7,008 nucleotides of DNA from DMER01 sp003451645 (GTDB lineage: Bacteria; Pseudomonadota; Alphaproteobacteria; Micropepsales; Micropepsaceae): positions 1 through 7,008 of the forward strand of contig DALYLR010000080.1 in NCBI GenBank assembly GCA_031976175.1, written 5' to 3'. The translations under genes and the position numbers were made by a program. Under the pieces are notes generated by a model. It ran no database searches. It saw nothing but the letters and a program-made list of their open reading frames with translations, and had not been told where the DNA came from. Below are positions 6,605 to 7,008 of the stretch, piece after piece; position 1 is the stretch's first letter; the number at the start of each line of letters is the position of its first letter.

Positions 6605-7008
6605 ATGGAGTTGCCTGCGCGGTCGCGCGCGTCCCACCTCAAGGGAGACCCAAGAATTGATTTCAGCTTCCTTCTTGGTGAGGTCACCCGCCTATTGCGC
6701 CGGGCGTTCGATCGGGAAATGGAAGCCATTGGCCTGACACGGTCACAGTGGCATGTGCTTGTATATGTGATCAAACTGGAAGGCCCGACCCAGACCAAGC
6801 TTGCGGAAGCGCTTGATATTGCGCGTCCATCTGTCGGCGCGCTGATCGATCATCTCGCAAGCTCAGGCTATGTCTCACGTGAGCGAGATTCCCGTGATCG
6901 CCGCGTCTGGCGGATTGTCCCGACTCGATTGGCTATCCAACAGGCAGATGAATTTGCGCGGTCGGCCGAGCGTGTTGCATCTCAAGCCTTCGACTCTGTT
7001 TTGAGCCA
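6605..7008 (+). CDS. MarR-family transcriptional repressor, C-terminus cut by window edge
   Basis: The visible 134 residues cover nearly all of a typical MarR protein of about 150 residues. Residues 18-40 form the first dimerisation helix (FSFLLGEVTRLLRRAFDREM). L44-Q48 (LTRSQ) opens the helix before the DNA-binding region. The winged helix-turn-helix spans about 62-106, with recognition helix ARPSVGALIDHLASSG (73-88). The wing carries the family hallmark D-x-R-x-x-R (DSRDRR, 95-100). The start at 6605 is chosen because GGAGAAAG at 6595-6602 is well spaced before it; an in-frame ATG at 6593 has no such site. It is divergent from the efflux operon across a 67-base gap that contains a perfect palindrome. 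This fits a local repressor relieved by an effector, as in MexR/EmrR-type control. Some relatives, such as CouR and FerC, respond to aromatic acyl-CoA, which is relevant next to a thioesterase gene. Confidence 0.93.
   Translation, partial: MELPARSRASHLKGDPRIDFSFLLGEVTRLLRRAFDREMEAIGLTRSQWHVLVYVIKLEGPTQTKLAEALDIARPSVGALIDHLASSGYVSRERDSRDRRVWRIVPTRLAIQQADEFARSAERVASQAFDSVLS

Overview
The window looks like an accessory segment of an alphaproteobacterial genome or conjugative element. It is moderately GC-rich and tightly packed, and it has 4-base ATGA gene overlaps. The conjugation gene at the left edge is of the type carried with trb/tra genes on integrative conjugative elements and plasmids of proteobacteria. 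The taxonomic guess is weak, because it rests on protein style and composition only.

Layout. Bases 1-377 (minus) hold the N-terminal 125 residues of a TraG/VirD4-type conjugative coupling protein; the rest of the gene lies beyond the left edge. Bases 378-969 hold no confident gene. They contain a possible gene remnant (514-648, minus), a few short palindromes, and probably a junction between the conjugation module and the cargo to its right. Bases 970-6537 are a four-gene minus-strand operon, in transcription order: alpha/beta hydrolase, PaaI-type hotdog thioesterase, periplasmic adaptor lipoprotein, and RND (HAE1/AcrB-like) inner-membrane pump. Each junction is an ATGA stop/start overlap. 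Bases 6538-6604 are a short divergent control region with a perfect 15-bp palindrome and overlapping promoter-like elements. Bases 6605-7008 (plus) encode a MarR-family repressor, cut by the right edge near its C-terminus.

How the parts fit. The MarR protein probably represses both itself and the divergent operon through the palindrome, and is released by a small hydrophobic or aromatic ligand. The operon joins two hydrolases, one for ester-like bonds and one for acyl-thioesters, to a two-component efflux pump. The adaptor has a recognisable TolC-docking motif, but no outer-membrane channel is encoded here, so the pump probably borrows a host TolC-like protein. The simplest reading is an inducible detoxification-and-export cassette carried as cargo beside a transfer gene: the enzymes cleave a toxic ester or CoA-thioester and the pump expels the compound or the released acid. 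The substrate cannot be read from the sequence. The individual protein families are well known; the co-operon arrangement is the part worth following up.
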